Source: GCA-003244245 sp052390115 (GTDB taxonomy: Bacteria; Actinomycetota; Actinomycetes; Mycobacteriales; Pseudonocardiaceae). Taken from it: a stretch of 64,000 nucleotides of DNA. Shown one piece after another: positions 1-6,496 of this stretch (position 1 is the stretch's first letter; the number at the start of each line of letters is the position of its first letter). Location of the stretch: the NCBI GenBank assembly GCA_052390115.1, contig JBQTHE010000002.1, positions 3,540 to 67,539 on the forward strand. The letters are read 5' to 3'. The notes beneath the pieces were generated by a model that was given only the letters and a program-made list of their open reading frames with translations, searched no databases and had not been told where the DNA came from. The position numbers and the translations under genes are program-made.

Positions 1-593
1 GCCCCATCGGCGGCCAGGACCGCGCCCACGCATCCGGCCAGCAGGACCGGGGGCGCGGCCCGATACCGGCGCGTGGCACCGGGGGCGAGCCCGCCGGCCA
101 GTGCCCGCGCGGTCGGTGCGGGCACACCGGGAACGGCGGTGATGTTGAGCCATGCCAGCAGGTCAGCGCACGCCCCCAAACCATAGGCGGCGTCCACGGG
201 CAGCCCCTCCGCGTGCAGCACTGCCGCGACGGCGGACAGGAGCGCGCCGGGGTCGTACGTGGCGGGGACGGGCGCAAGCTGCGGGCGCATCGGCCCGGCC
301 GCGTTGTAGCCGTCGTGGCCGACCTGGGGCGGGGTGTGGCGGATGCGGTCGGCCACGGCGGTGCCGATCTGGTCGGCGATGTCCCACGCCCGCGCCGCGC
401 TGTCCACGGCGCGACGGCCGCCCGCGCGCAGCCTGCCCACTGTGACCGCGAGCGCGACGCCCAACCCCACGATGAGGAACAGGACCAGCTCTTGCGGGAC
501 GGGCAGGGCGACGTACAGCGCGAGGGCGAGAACCCACCACAGCAGCGGACGCGCCGCCTTCGCGCGCCACCATCCGATGAGGAATCCGAGCAT
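1..593 (-). CDS. Membrane protein of unknown function, C-terminus outside window
   Basis: An open frame on the minus strand starts at ATG 593 and runs off the left edge without a stop. The first residues (MLGFLIGWWRAKAARPL) are followed by two closely spaced hydrophobic stretches, around residues 13-32 and 37-55, which look like a hairpin of two membrane helices. An Ala/Arg-rich cytoplasmic-looking part follows, mentioning D and Y residues but no recognised catalytic motif. The gene shares its upstream leader with the secreted-protein gene next door, so the two are probably co-regulated. Membrane proteins of this shape are common near transfer genes of actinobacterial plasmids and integrative elements, but no specific family was recognised. 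Confidence 0.6.
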   Translation of the reverse strand, partial: MLGFLIGWWRAKAARPLLWWVLALALYVALPVPQELVLFLIVGLGVALAVTVGRLRAGGRRAVDSAARAWDIADQIGTAVADRIRHTPPQVGHDGYNAAGPMRPQLAPVPATYDPGALLSAVAAVLHAEGLPVDAAYGLGACADLLAWLNITAVPGVPAPTARALAGGLAPGATRRYRAAPPVLLAGCVGAVLAADG

Positions 594-614
594 GTCCGGG
601 TGTCCGTTCGCTTG

Positions 615-763
615 GTGCGCGGACAGTGCGCCCGCACGTGTGCGAGCAACGCTCACGGCATGGTCGGATTCCGGGGAGAGGTGGCCGGAATCCCGGATAT
701 CCGACGCGCCCGGAAACGTGCTGCGACCAGCCCGGACAGCCCCGCCGGCCCACCCGATCAGGC
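615..763 (-). repeat. Duplicated leader region, copy A
   Basis: This stretch upstream of the minus-strand gene starting at 593 resembles 1256-1401, which lies upstream of the gene starting at 1234. Shared blocks in order are GTGCGCGGAC, GCGAGCAACGCTCAC (an 11-bp hairpin GAGC-AAC-GCTC, here 642-656), CCGGAATCC near a GATATC-centred palindrome (CGGATATCCG at 694-703), and CCCGCCGGCY-CACCCGATC. Spacing to the start codon is similar in both copies. This suggests a duplicated promoter and operator region controlling two genes together. Confidence 0.65.
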
Positions 764-889
764 GACAGGCACCGGAACAGCCCAAACCCTTCCGGAGTGG
801 GGCCAAATATGGGTCTGGCCACGCACCGGGGGGTGCGTGGCCAGACGGAACGGTGGGCCGGAGGCTTTACCGCCCGAAGGCGTGACGGC

Positions 890-1234
890 TTATCCCCATG
901 TGACGCTCGCGCTAGTGATACCGAACGTGCACTCGTAGCCGTCTTCGCCCGGCCCCCAGGACCACGAGCCGTTGTAATCGCTCTCCCACTGGCACGTCAC
1001 GTGGAGCCGCCACCGCTGCGAAGAGTTCCCGGTGCACCGGGTGCCGCCGTAGGTGTTGTACCAACTGCTTCGGCACGTCAGGCCGTTGGACGATTTGGTG
1101 GTGTGTTTGCCAGACGCCGCCGCTGGGGCGGGCGCGGCGACGGCCGCCGCCACCGCCACGGCCACCCCCACGGCCGCAGCGGCAAGGGGCCGCGCAGCGC
1201 GTGTCCGCCACGGTCGGGCGAGAGAACTACGCAT
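890..1234 (-). CDS. Small secreted protein with four cysteines
   Basis: The 114-aa product begins MRSSLARPWRTRAARPL and has a classical Sec signal: a positively charged start, a long Ala/Val core and an APAAAS-type cleavage region near residue 41. The predicted mature part is about 70 residues, rich in Ser, Trp, Gly and Tyr, with four cysteines (contexts LTCRSS, TRCTGN, VTCQWE, YECTFG) that could make two disulfides. No enzyme motif is visible. The start at ATG 1234 was chosen because the signal peptide begins there; longer readings through the duplicated leader do not look coding. The shared leader links it to the membrane protein gene at 593. Confidence 0.65.
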   Translation of the reverse strand: MRSSLARPWRTRAARPLAAAAVGVAVAVAAAVAAPAPAAASGKHTTKSSNGLTCRSSWYNTYGGTRCTGNSSQRWRLHVTCQWESDYNGSWSWGPGEDGYECTFGITSASVTWG

Positions 1235-1255
1235 GTCTGTCTCCGTGTTCGCTCC

Positions 1256-1401
1256 GTGCGCGGACGGGTGCCCGCGCGGGTGCGAGCAACGCTCACGGCG
1301 GAGCCGGTTTCCGGCCATGCCGTGCCGGAATCCGGGATATCCCGGATTCCGGAAACCGCCCGTGACCAGGCCGGACACCCCCGCCGGCTCACCCGATCGG
1401 G
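1256..1401 (-). repeat. Duplicated leader region, copy B
   Basis: Partner of the copy at 615-763, lying directly upstream of the secreted protein gene. It carries the same GCGAGCAACGCTCAC hairpin (1282-1296) and CACCCGATC block, and in this copy the central motif is expanded to a perfect 28-bp palindrome. Copies are recognisable but clearly diverged outside these motifs, so conserved parts are likely binding sites. Confidence 0.65.
1325..1352. promoter_or_regulatory. Perfect 28-bp palindrome, probable operator
   Basis: The sequence from 1325 to 1352 reads identically on both strands, with arms CCGGAATCCGGGAT and ATCCCGGATTCCGG. It sits between the divergent secreted-protein gene (start 1234) and the HTH-membrane protein gene (start 1501). 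A shorter palindrome with the same centre is present in the other leader copy (694-703). A dimeric repressor site is the simplest reading. The HTH protein encoded at 1501 is an obvious candidate binder, but that is inference. Confidence 0.6.
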
Positions 1402-1500
1402 TGCAGGGTGTGAACCGGGGACATTCCCGGAGGCCCCGACCCTGCCAAGCGGCCATGATCGGTAACCACCAGTGACCACCCGGACACGCCAGGAGCCGCG

Positions 1501-2427
1501 ATGACCACCAGCAACCCCGCCGAACAGGACACGCCACCCCGGCCCGCCGCCGTGACCACGGTGGCCGACTTCGGCCGCTCGCTGCGCGCCCTTCGGCGGT
1601 GGTCCGAACTCACCCAGAAGGCTCTAGAAGACGCCCACCCGGCACTAACCGACTCCACGATCTCCGACCACGAGCGCGGGACGCGCCTTCCCCGGTTCGA
1701 GTGGCTACACGCCTACGTCGTCGCCTGCCTGCGACACCGCCGCCCCAACTCCACGCGCGAGGAACTCAACGCCGAGATGACCTACTGGCGGGCAGCGTGG
1801 ACCAGGCTCGAACACGCCCAGGCCCCGCAGGCCCCGGCCGTGCCTACCCCGCGCGCCGCCGACCTCACGACACCGCCCGAGCCCGCCCCGGTATCGGTCG
1901 CCGTCGCGGTGGGCGAGCTCGCGCCGCCGCCCCGTCGTGTCCGTGTGCCGCGTGGTCGGGTGTTGCTGATCAGTGGCGGGGCCGCGGTGCTCGTGATCGC
2001 CGTCGCGGTGTACGCCGCCGTAACCGGACTGTTCGACCGCAAGCCCGACGACCCCGGCCCCGTCGTTCACGCCAGCGGCACCGTGGACGACCTGCGCGGC
2101 GTGGAGGGGATCGACCTGGACACCAACACCAGGGCGGACCAGGAAGCCGAAGGCGTGGACATTTCCCCGGCCGCTACCGCGACCCATCTAAACGCAATGG
2201 CCAACCGCGTGACGTTCACTGTGCTGCCTGAATCGGGAGCCGAGAGCCGCGACCGATGCGTGAAAGCCGTGGATTGGATGCGCCAAATACCCAACATCTA
2301 TGACTTGGTGGAGGGGCGGCAGATTTGTGTCATGACTGACGAAGGGCGGTTCTCGATGCTGACGCTCACCAAACGGTCATCCGCTGCCAGTCCTGTAATG
2401 AATTTTCACTACACCACATGGAACTAA
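1501..2427 (+). CDS. Membrane-anchored helix-turn-helix protein
   Basis: The 308-aa product has an N-terminal HTH of XRE type (roughly residues 20-75: FGRSLRALRRWSELTQKALE followed by STISDHERG), a Pro/Ala-rich linker (about 105-145), one transmembrane helix (about 153-175, VLLISGGAAVLVIAVAVYAA) and an extracytoplasmic C-terminal domain of about 130 residues containing two cysteines (DRCVKA and QICVMT). The layout resembles transmembrane regulators that sense an outside signal with the C-terminal part. AGGAG lies 5-6 nt ahead of ATG 1501. It is divergent from the two genes with duplicated leaders, so it may regulate them. Target and ligand are unknown. Confidence 0.75.
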   Translation: MTTSNPAEQDTPPRPAAVTTVADFGRSLRALRRWSELTQKALEDAHPALTDSTISDHERGTRLPRFEWLHAYVVACLRHRRPNSTREELNAEMTYWRAAWTRLEHAQAPQAPAVPTPRAADLTTPPEPAPVSVAVAVGELAPPPRRVRVPRGRVLLISGGAAVLVIAVAVYAAVTGLFDRKPDDPGPVVHASGTVDDLRGVEGIDLDTNTRADQEAEGVDISPAATATHLNAMANRVTFTVLPESGAESRDRCVKAVDWMRQIPNIYDLVEGRQICVMTDEGRFSMLTLTKRSSAASPVMNFHYTTWN

Positions 2428-2491
2428 ACCGCGCGGTATCGACCTTTTGGCCGACTTGCCCATCGGCGGTACCGCGAAGGATACTCACCCA

Positions 2492-2884
2492 ATGACGGAA
2501 CCGGGATACGAGAAACCCACCACCGCCGAAGAATTCCTCGGCGTCTGGTATGTCCTCGCCGACGCCGACAACACGCCCCAGCTCGAACAATGGGAAAAGT
2601 TGTTTCCCGAGCTAGCTAACACCGCGCCCGACGTGACGCTAGATATTCTCCGTCAACTCGCTGCCAGTGAGGTGAACGGCGCGAAAGAGGCCGCCGCTAT
2701 CTACACCCGGTGCGTGTTCCACGCTCGCCCCAAGGAAGCCACCGAACTACTCGTGAGCCTGTTTCAAAACAACGGCCCCGACATACAGGGAAACGTGCTC
2801 GACACTGTCGACATGCTCACCACTGACCCGCAGACAATGAACCCCGTCCAAGCCGCCAACCTCATCGCGGCCGTGAACCCCTGA
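2492..2884 (+). CDS. Hypothetical helical protein
   Basis: The 130-aa product starts MTEPGYEKPTTAEEFLG. It is acidic, apparently soluble and mostly helical, with no signal peptide, membrane segment or recognised motif. ATG 2492 with an AAGGA 11 nt upstream was preferred to an upstream TTG at 2447 that has no ribosome-binding site. It lies 65 bp downstream of the HTH-membrane protein on the same strand and is followed by a hairpin terminator, so the two probably form a short operon. Confidence 0.6.
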   Translation: MTEPGYEKPTTAEEFLGVWYVLADADNTPQLEQWEKLFPELANTAPDVTLDILRQLAASEVNGAKEAAAIYTRCVFHARPKEATELLVSLFQNNGPDIQGNVLDTVDMLTTDPQTMNPVQAANLIAAVNP

Positions 2885-2901
2885 ACGCGTGAGGTTTAGG
2901 G

Positions 2902-2943
2902 CGGGGACGTGTCGCCCGGGAGGCGGTGTGCGGCACGTCCCCG
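2902..2943. terminator. Hairpin between convergent genes
   Basis: A 10-bp inverted repeat (CGGGGACGTG ... CACGTCCCCG) with a GC-rich loop of 22 nt lies between the ends of the rightward gene (2884) and the leftward operon (2954). Its place between convergent stops supports a bidirectional terminator. There is no obvious T-run, as is common in actinobacteria. Confidence 0.5.
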
Positions 2944-2953
2944 TGTGGGGGCG

Positions 2954-3325
2954 TCACGGCGGCCCTGCGATGGGGCCGGGCAGCGTGAGCCCTGTTCCCG
3001 GCAGCCACAACCCAATCGGCGCGCGACGCGCGAGTCTGGGGGCGCCAGGTTCATGGGGTTTGGGAAGGGCGAGAAGTTCTTGCACGGTGGTCGCGGCATC
3101 GCCTTGGTACGACCAGACAATTTCGTCGTGTCCGGGGCGTGGGTCCATGACCGCACGTGCGGCTATGGCTTCGCCTTCGCCGTGGACATGGATACGGTCG
3201 TAGTAGTCCGGCCATCCATACGACCCAATAAGCACAACAACATGACCGGCGTCGTCGCGTAGATGCTGAAAACACCAGCCGCGCTCGATAAGGGCGCGTA
3301 GACCGTTATCGAATATCGCGGTCAT
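2954..3325 (-). CDS. Hypothetical protein at the end of the leftward operon
   Basis: The 123-aa product starts MTAIFDNGLRALIERGWCF. It overlaps the preceding HATPase-like gene by 20 nt, which ties it into the operon. The N-terminal 90 residues look like a compact alpha/beta domain (alternating Val/Ile strands, DRIHVHGEGEAIAARAV), and the tail is Pro/Gly/Arg-rich. No family is recognised. ATG 3325 is preferred over a GTG-type extension five codons upstream because the reading begins cleanly there. Confidence 0.6.
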   Translation of the reverse strand: MTAIFDNGLRALIERGWCFQHLRDDAGHVVVLIGSYGWPDYYDRIHVHGEGEAIAARAVMDPRPGHDEIVWSYQGDAATTVQELLALPKPHEPGAPRLARRAPIGLWLPGTGLTLPGPIAGPP

Positions 3326-3908
3326 CTCGCACCCCCACAAAGTCGTAGTTGGTCAATCCGTCGAGGATTTTCTGCAACTTGTCGGTGTCGCGCATTGGCT
3401 CGATTGGCTTAACGGGATCGGGAAGGGTAAGTGATCCCGCAGTACGGCGCGGCAGAGGCGCTATTCCTAGTTGGGCGCGGATGACTTTTCCACCGGAGCG
3501 GGGGTGGTAGCAGTCCCATTGCCCGCCCGCGTTTTCGACGGCGTAGAGGTGTTGATGCGCCGGGGGCGGCGGCGTGGGATCGGTGTCCCAAACCTCAATC
3601 CGCAACCCAGGCCCGTAGGTGCTAACGCATAGCCCGATGATCGGCACTCCGTCTAGCTCACTGTGGCGGAGATCCGGGGCGGGGTTGCCCGTGGTTTCCA
3701 CCGCTAGGGCTATCAACTCGACTGCGACGTATTCGGCCGCGTCTGCCAGGTGGCGCAGGCCCCATTGCTGCGCAGTGTATTTGGTGTACAAGCCGCTGAT
3801 TCGGTAAGCGGTGCGCACCGCCAACAACGTGAGGTCACGGGAAGCGTGCCGGGGTCGTGGGCTCGGGATCGCAGCGCGGCCGACCGGTTGAGCGTCTGTT
3901 GCGTTCAT
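3306..3908 (-). CDS. HATPase-like (anti-sigma/RsbW-type) protein
   Basis: The 200-aa product contains a region (about residues 45-125) resembling small actinobacterial ATP-binding proteins of the GHKL/RsbW type: AAEYVAVELIALAVETTG corresponds to the N-box helix, where an Asn is expected, followed by GLRIEVWDTDPTPP, which resembles the DxDP segment. The canonical N-box Asn seems replaced by Ala (ELIALAV), so ATP binding may be weak or lost. ATG 3908 overlaps the upstream stop as ATGA. A basic/Thr-rich N-terminus precedes the domain. Stand-alone proteins of this type often accompany XRE/DUF regulators in Streptomyces-like genomes. Confidence 0.6.
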   Translation of the reverse strand: MNATDAQPVGRAAIPSPRPRHASRDLTLLAVRTAYRISGLYTKYTAQQWGLRHLADAAEYVAVELIALAVETTGNPAPDLRHSELDGVPIIGLCVSTYGPGLRIEVWDTDPTPPPPAHQHLYAVENAGGQWDCYHPRSGGKVIRAQLGIAPLPRRTAGSLTLPDPVKPIEPMRDTDKLQKILDGLTNYDFVGVRDDRDIR

Positions 3909-4270
3909 CGCGTTCGCCGTTGTCGCGGTTGGCAGGCGCGGCGCGCGTCGGGGGCGAATGCGGCGTGAACGGTGCAGGCCGCGCGGCGGGACCACGGACG
4001 CCACCACCGAACAGACGGGCGGCAGATGAGGCACTGCCCGTGCTCGTCGGGGGCGTGCTGCTCGTAGACCTGATCGAGGACGGCGACGAGCCGAAACGAC
4101 AGCCGTTCAGCGAGGGTCGGTTCTGCGAACGCGCGGCCGGAGCGGATCAGGTCCACCATGTCGGCCAGCTCGCGCCCGTACGCGTCGGGCGTGGTGGCGG
4201 GGTGGGATGGTTCGGTGGCGGTGCCGGGGTTCAACGCCCCCGAACCATCCCAGTCTTGGAGGCGGCTCAT
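3905..4270 (-). CDS. Hypothetical protein with CxxC-like motif
   Basis: The 121-aa product starts MSRLQDWDGSGALNPGTAT. A helical middle part (residues 30-70) is followed by HGQCLICRP, a possible half zinc ribbon, then a basic C-terminus with Cys residues (AACTVH, RRACQP). It is translationally coupled at both ends: its ATG overlaps the upstream stop and its TGA overlaps the next ATG. No family was recognised; a small metal-binding accessory protein is possible. Confidence 0.55.
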   Translation of the reverse strand: MSRLQDWDGSGALNPGTATEPSHPATTPDAYGRELADMVDLIRSGRAFAEPTLAERLSFRLVAVLDQVYEQHAPDEHGQCLICRPSVRWWRPWSRRAACTVHAAFAPDARRACQPRQRRTR

Positions 4271-4440
4271 AGCGCAGCCGCCAAGTTGTGTTCGGCGAGC
4301 ACGGCGCGTTCACACGGCCAGGCGCTCCCGCATACCGCGCACAGGCCCGCGTCGTTGGTGTGGTCGTTGAGCGCTTGGGTGGCGAGCGCGATCATGGCCT
4401 CACACTCGGGCGGTGCCGGCTCGGGGGCTTGGGGGTTCAT
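4267..4440 (-). CDS. 57-aa protein with zinc-ribbon-like cysteines
   Basis: A short frame from ATG 4440 to TGA 4267, coupled by ATGA overlaps to both the aldo/keto reductase upstream and the next gene downstream. The product begins MNPQAPEPAPPECEAMIALA and contains CAVCGSAWPCE at residues 34-44, a CxxC followed by a third cysteine, which would suit a small zinc site. Similar short proteins occur in actinobacterial plasmid and integrative-element operons. Function unknown. Confidence 0.6.
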   Translation of the reverse strand: MNPQAPEPAPPECEAMIALATQALNDHTNDAGLCAVCGSAWPCERAVLAEHNLAAAL

Positions 4441-5270
4441 GCGTCCCCCTGCCCTGCCGCCGTCTCGATGTCGGCCATGTCCTCCGGCGTCAAGTCGATG
4501 TGCATCGCCGCGAGGTTTTCGCGCAGGTGCTTACGGTCAGAGGTGCCGGGAATCGGCTTCATGGCTGGGGAGTGGTGCAGCAGCCACGCGAGCGCAAGTT
4601 GTGCCGGGGTGGCATCGTACTTGGCGGCCAGCTCGGAGAGCCCGCCGGCCGCGCGAGCAAGCGCGCCAACGGCAAGCGGGGCGTAGGGCACGAACGTGAT
4701 TCCGGCGCGTTCGCAGTGCCGCAGTACGTACTCCGATGCTCGGTTGGTCAGGTTGTATTTGTTCTGTACCGCTTTGATATCCACGAGTTCGCTTGCCTCG
4801 CGGATCTGTCCCATGTCGACTTTGGATAGTCCGATGTGGCCGATCTTGCCCTCTGCCTGCATGTCAGCGAGCACGGCGAGTTGGTCTTCCATCGGCACGA
4901 CCGGGTCGATGCGGTGCAGGTAGTACAGCTCGATGCGTTCGAGCTGGAGTCGCCGCAGGCTCATCTCGACGCATTGGCGCAGGTACTCGGGACGGCCGCA
5001 CGGTGCCCACTGGTTCGGGCCTTGCCGAGTTAGGCCGCCTTTGGTGGCGATGGTCAGCCCCTCGGGGTACGGGTGTAGCGCTTTGCGGATGTACTTCTCG
5101 GCGGTGAACGGGCCGTAGGCGTCGGCGGTGTCGATATGGGTCACGCCCGCGTCCACGGCGTCCCGAAGAACCTGTATCGAGTTGGCCGGGTCGTCGGCCG
5201 CGCCCCAGTGGCCGGGGCCGATCAGTGGCATGGTTCCGAAACCCAGAAGGCAGACCGTGGTGGGCATCAT
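4437..5270 (-). CDS. Aldo/keto reductase
   Basis: The 277-aa product is a (beta/alpha)8 NAD(P)H-dependent oxidoreductase of the aldo/keto reductase superfamily. The catalytic tetrad is visible: Asp and Tyr in THIDTADAYGPF, Lys in TIATKGG and His in YYLHRIDP. The C-terminal nucleotide-binding part is IPGTSDRKHLRENLAAM. Length is normal for the short bacterial members. ATG 5270 overlaps the kinase stop as ATGA. It sits in one operon with a kinase, exonuclease and radical SAM enzyme, which suggests it reduces a carbonyl on the product of that pathway rather than serving general metabolism. Confidence 0.88.
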   Translation of the reverse strand: MMPTTVCLLGFGTMPLIGPGHWGAADDPANSIQVLRDAVDAGVTHIDTADAYGPFTAEKYIRKALHPYPEGLTIATKGGLTRQGPNQWAPCGRPEYLRQCVEMSLRRLQLERIELYYLHRIDPVVPMEDQLAVLADMQAEGKIGHIGLSKVDMGQIREASELVDIKAVQNKYNLTNRASEYVLRHCERAGITFVPYAPLAVGALARAAGGLSELAAKYDATPAQLALAWLLHHSPAMKPIPGTSDRKHLRENLAAMHIDLTPEDMADIETAAGQGDA

Positions 5271-5914
5271 GATTGGGCCTCCTTCATAGGGGCGAAGAAC
5301 GTTGTCAGCCGCTCCACGATGCGCGCGGCGGCGTGGTGGGCGGGTTGGGTGCAGTCCACCCGCATCACGTCGAACCCGGCGTGTATCAGCCGTTCGGTGG
5401 CTTGGGCGTAGAAGTGGATTTCGGCGTGTGCGCTGCCAGGGCGGAGCTGGAACCGGTTGTGCGCTCCGCGCTCTTCCAGACGTTGCGCGATCACGTCCGG
5501 GTCGGCTTCCAGGATCACCGCGAGGTCGGGTCGGTCGGCTTCGGCGTTGAGCTTCCACAGGAACGCCGGGTCGATGCCGTCGAACCGTTGCACCACCAGA
5601 CCGGAGGGGATGTAACGGTCAACGATCACCGTGGCGCCCTCGGCGAGCTTGGGCCGGATCTCGTTTTCCACGTGGTGGTAGCGGTCGGCGGCGTACAGGC
5701 ACGCCAACGCGCGGCCGGTAACGGTTTCGGTCAGCTCCCGCGCCAACGCGCCGATAGGCCCGCTAGAGGGTTCGGCCGTGGTGTGCACGGTCTCTCCAGC
5801 GGCAACGAGCAGTTGAGCCAAGTGCTGCACGACAGTGGATTTACCCGCGCCGCTGGGACCGTCCACGGAGACGAATAGCCCACGGTCGTGGTCAGAAAAG
5901 GGCCGGAGTGTCAT
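5267..5914 (-). CDS. Thymidylate-kinase-like nucleotide kinase
   Basis: The 215-aa product belongs to the P-loop NMP kinase fold, closest to dTMP kinase. Visible elements are the P-loop VDGPSGAGKST (residues 17-27), the DRYIPSGL motif (about 98-105, compare DRY in Tmk), a lid-like stretch around HNRFQLRPG and a C-terminal helix. A housekeeping tmk would not normally sit in such an operon, so this may phosphorylate a modified nucleotide. ATG 5914 is preceded by a GGGAGGGGG run. Its start may overlap the end of the exonuclease gene if that gene is frameshifted (see findings). Confidence 0.82.
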   Translation of the reverse strand: MTLRPFSDHDRGLFVSVDGPSGAGKSTVVQHLAQLLVAAGETVHTTAEPSSGPIGALARELTETVTGRALACLYAADRYHHVENEIRPKLAEGATVIVDRYIPSGLVVQRFDGIDPAFLWKLNAEADRPDLAVILEADPDVIAQRLEERGAHNRFQLRPGSAHAEIHFYAQATERLIHAGFDVMRVDCTQPAHHAAARIVERLTTFFAPMKEAQS

Positions 5915-5953
5915 CCTCGCCCCCTCCCGGCGTGCCGCGTAGCTCTTCCAGCG

Positions 5954-6496
5954 TCAGCGGGCGCGTGTCCGGCAGGGTCCCAGGCGCACGAACAGCCGGG
6001 CGGTCACCAACGTGTCGTAGGTAGCGCGGTGCGGCGCGAGCCCATCGGGCAGCCCCTCGGCGAGCTTGAGCGCGTCGACCAGAGCACCGAGCTTGTAGCT
6101 ACCCTGTTCCGGCAGTAGGCGGCGGGCGAGTTTGAGGGTGTCGAAGATTTCAGGGCATTCCCAATCCCCGAGCTTACGTTGCATAACGCCCACATCCACG
6201 TGGGCGTTATGAGCGATCAGCCCGTCTGCTTTGAGTCCGTGCGCGTTCAGCGCGTCCAACACCTCGGCCTTGACGTCTTCGAATATCGGTGCGTCGGCTA
6301 CGTCGTTGTTGGTGATGCCGTGAACCTTGCGCGCGAAATGCGTAATCGGCCGCTCCGGCTTCACCAGCCAACTCGCCGGCTCACCAATGACACCGCCATA
6401 GATCGGCGTCACCGCCAGTTCCACGAGGTCGGGGGGCTGCTGGCCGTTGCCTTCCACGTCCACGACCACATAGGTAAGGCTCGTCCAGTCAGTCAT
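5954..6496 (-). CDS. DEDDh 3'-5' exonuclease (DnaQ family)
   Basis: The 180-aa product has the DnaQ-type exonuclease motifs: VVDVEGNG (Exo I, D and E), HNAHVDVGV (Exo II Asp) and PHRATYDTLVTARL (Exo III His and Asp). It starts at ATG 6496, overlapping the radical SAM stop by 8 nt. The frame closes early with LGPCRTRAR. One frame over, the DNA would continue with a natural-looking tail (TLPDTRPLTLEELRG... ending at 5892), so either a 1-nt deletion or a -1 slip at a CTGGGA run may alter its end. Likely substrate is DNA or RNA ends; specific role unknown. Confidence 0.8.
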   Translation of the reverse strand: MTDWTSLTYVVVDVEGNGQQPPDLVELAVTPIYGGVIGEPASWLVKPERPITHFARKVHGITNNDVADAPIFEDVKAEVLDALNAHGLKADGLIAHNAHVDVGVMQRKLGDWECPEIFDTLKLARRLLPEQGSYKLGALVDALKLAEGLPDGLAPHRATYDTLVTARLFVRLGPCRTRAR

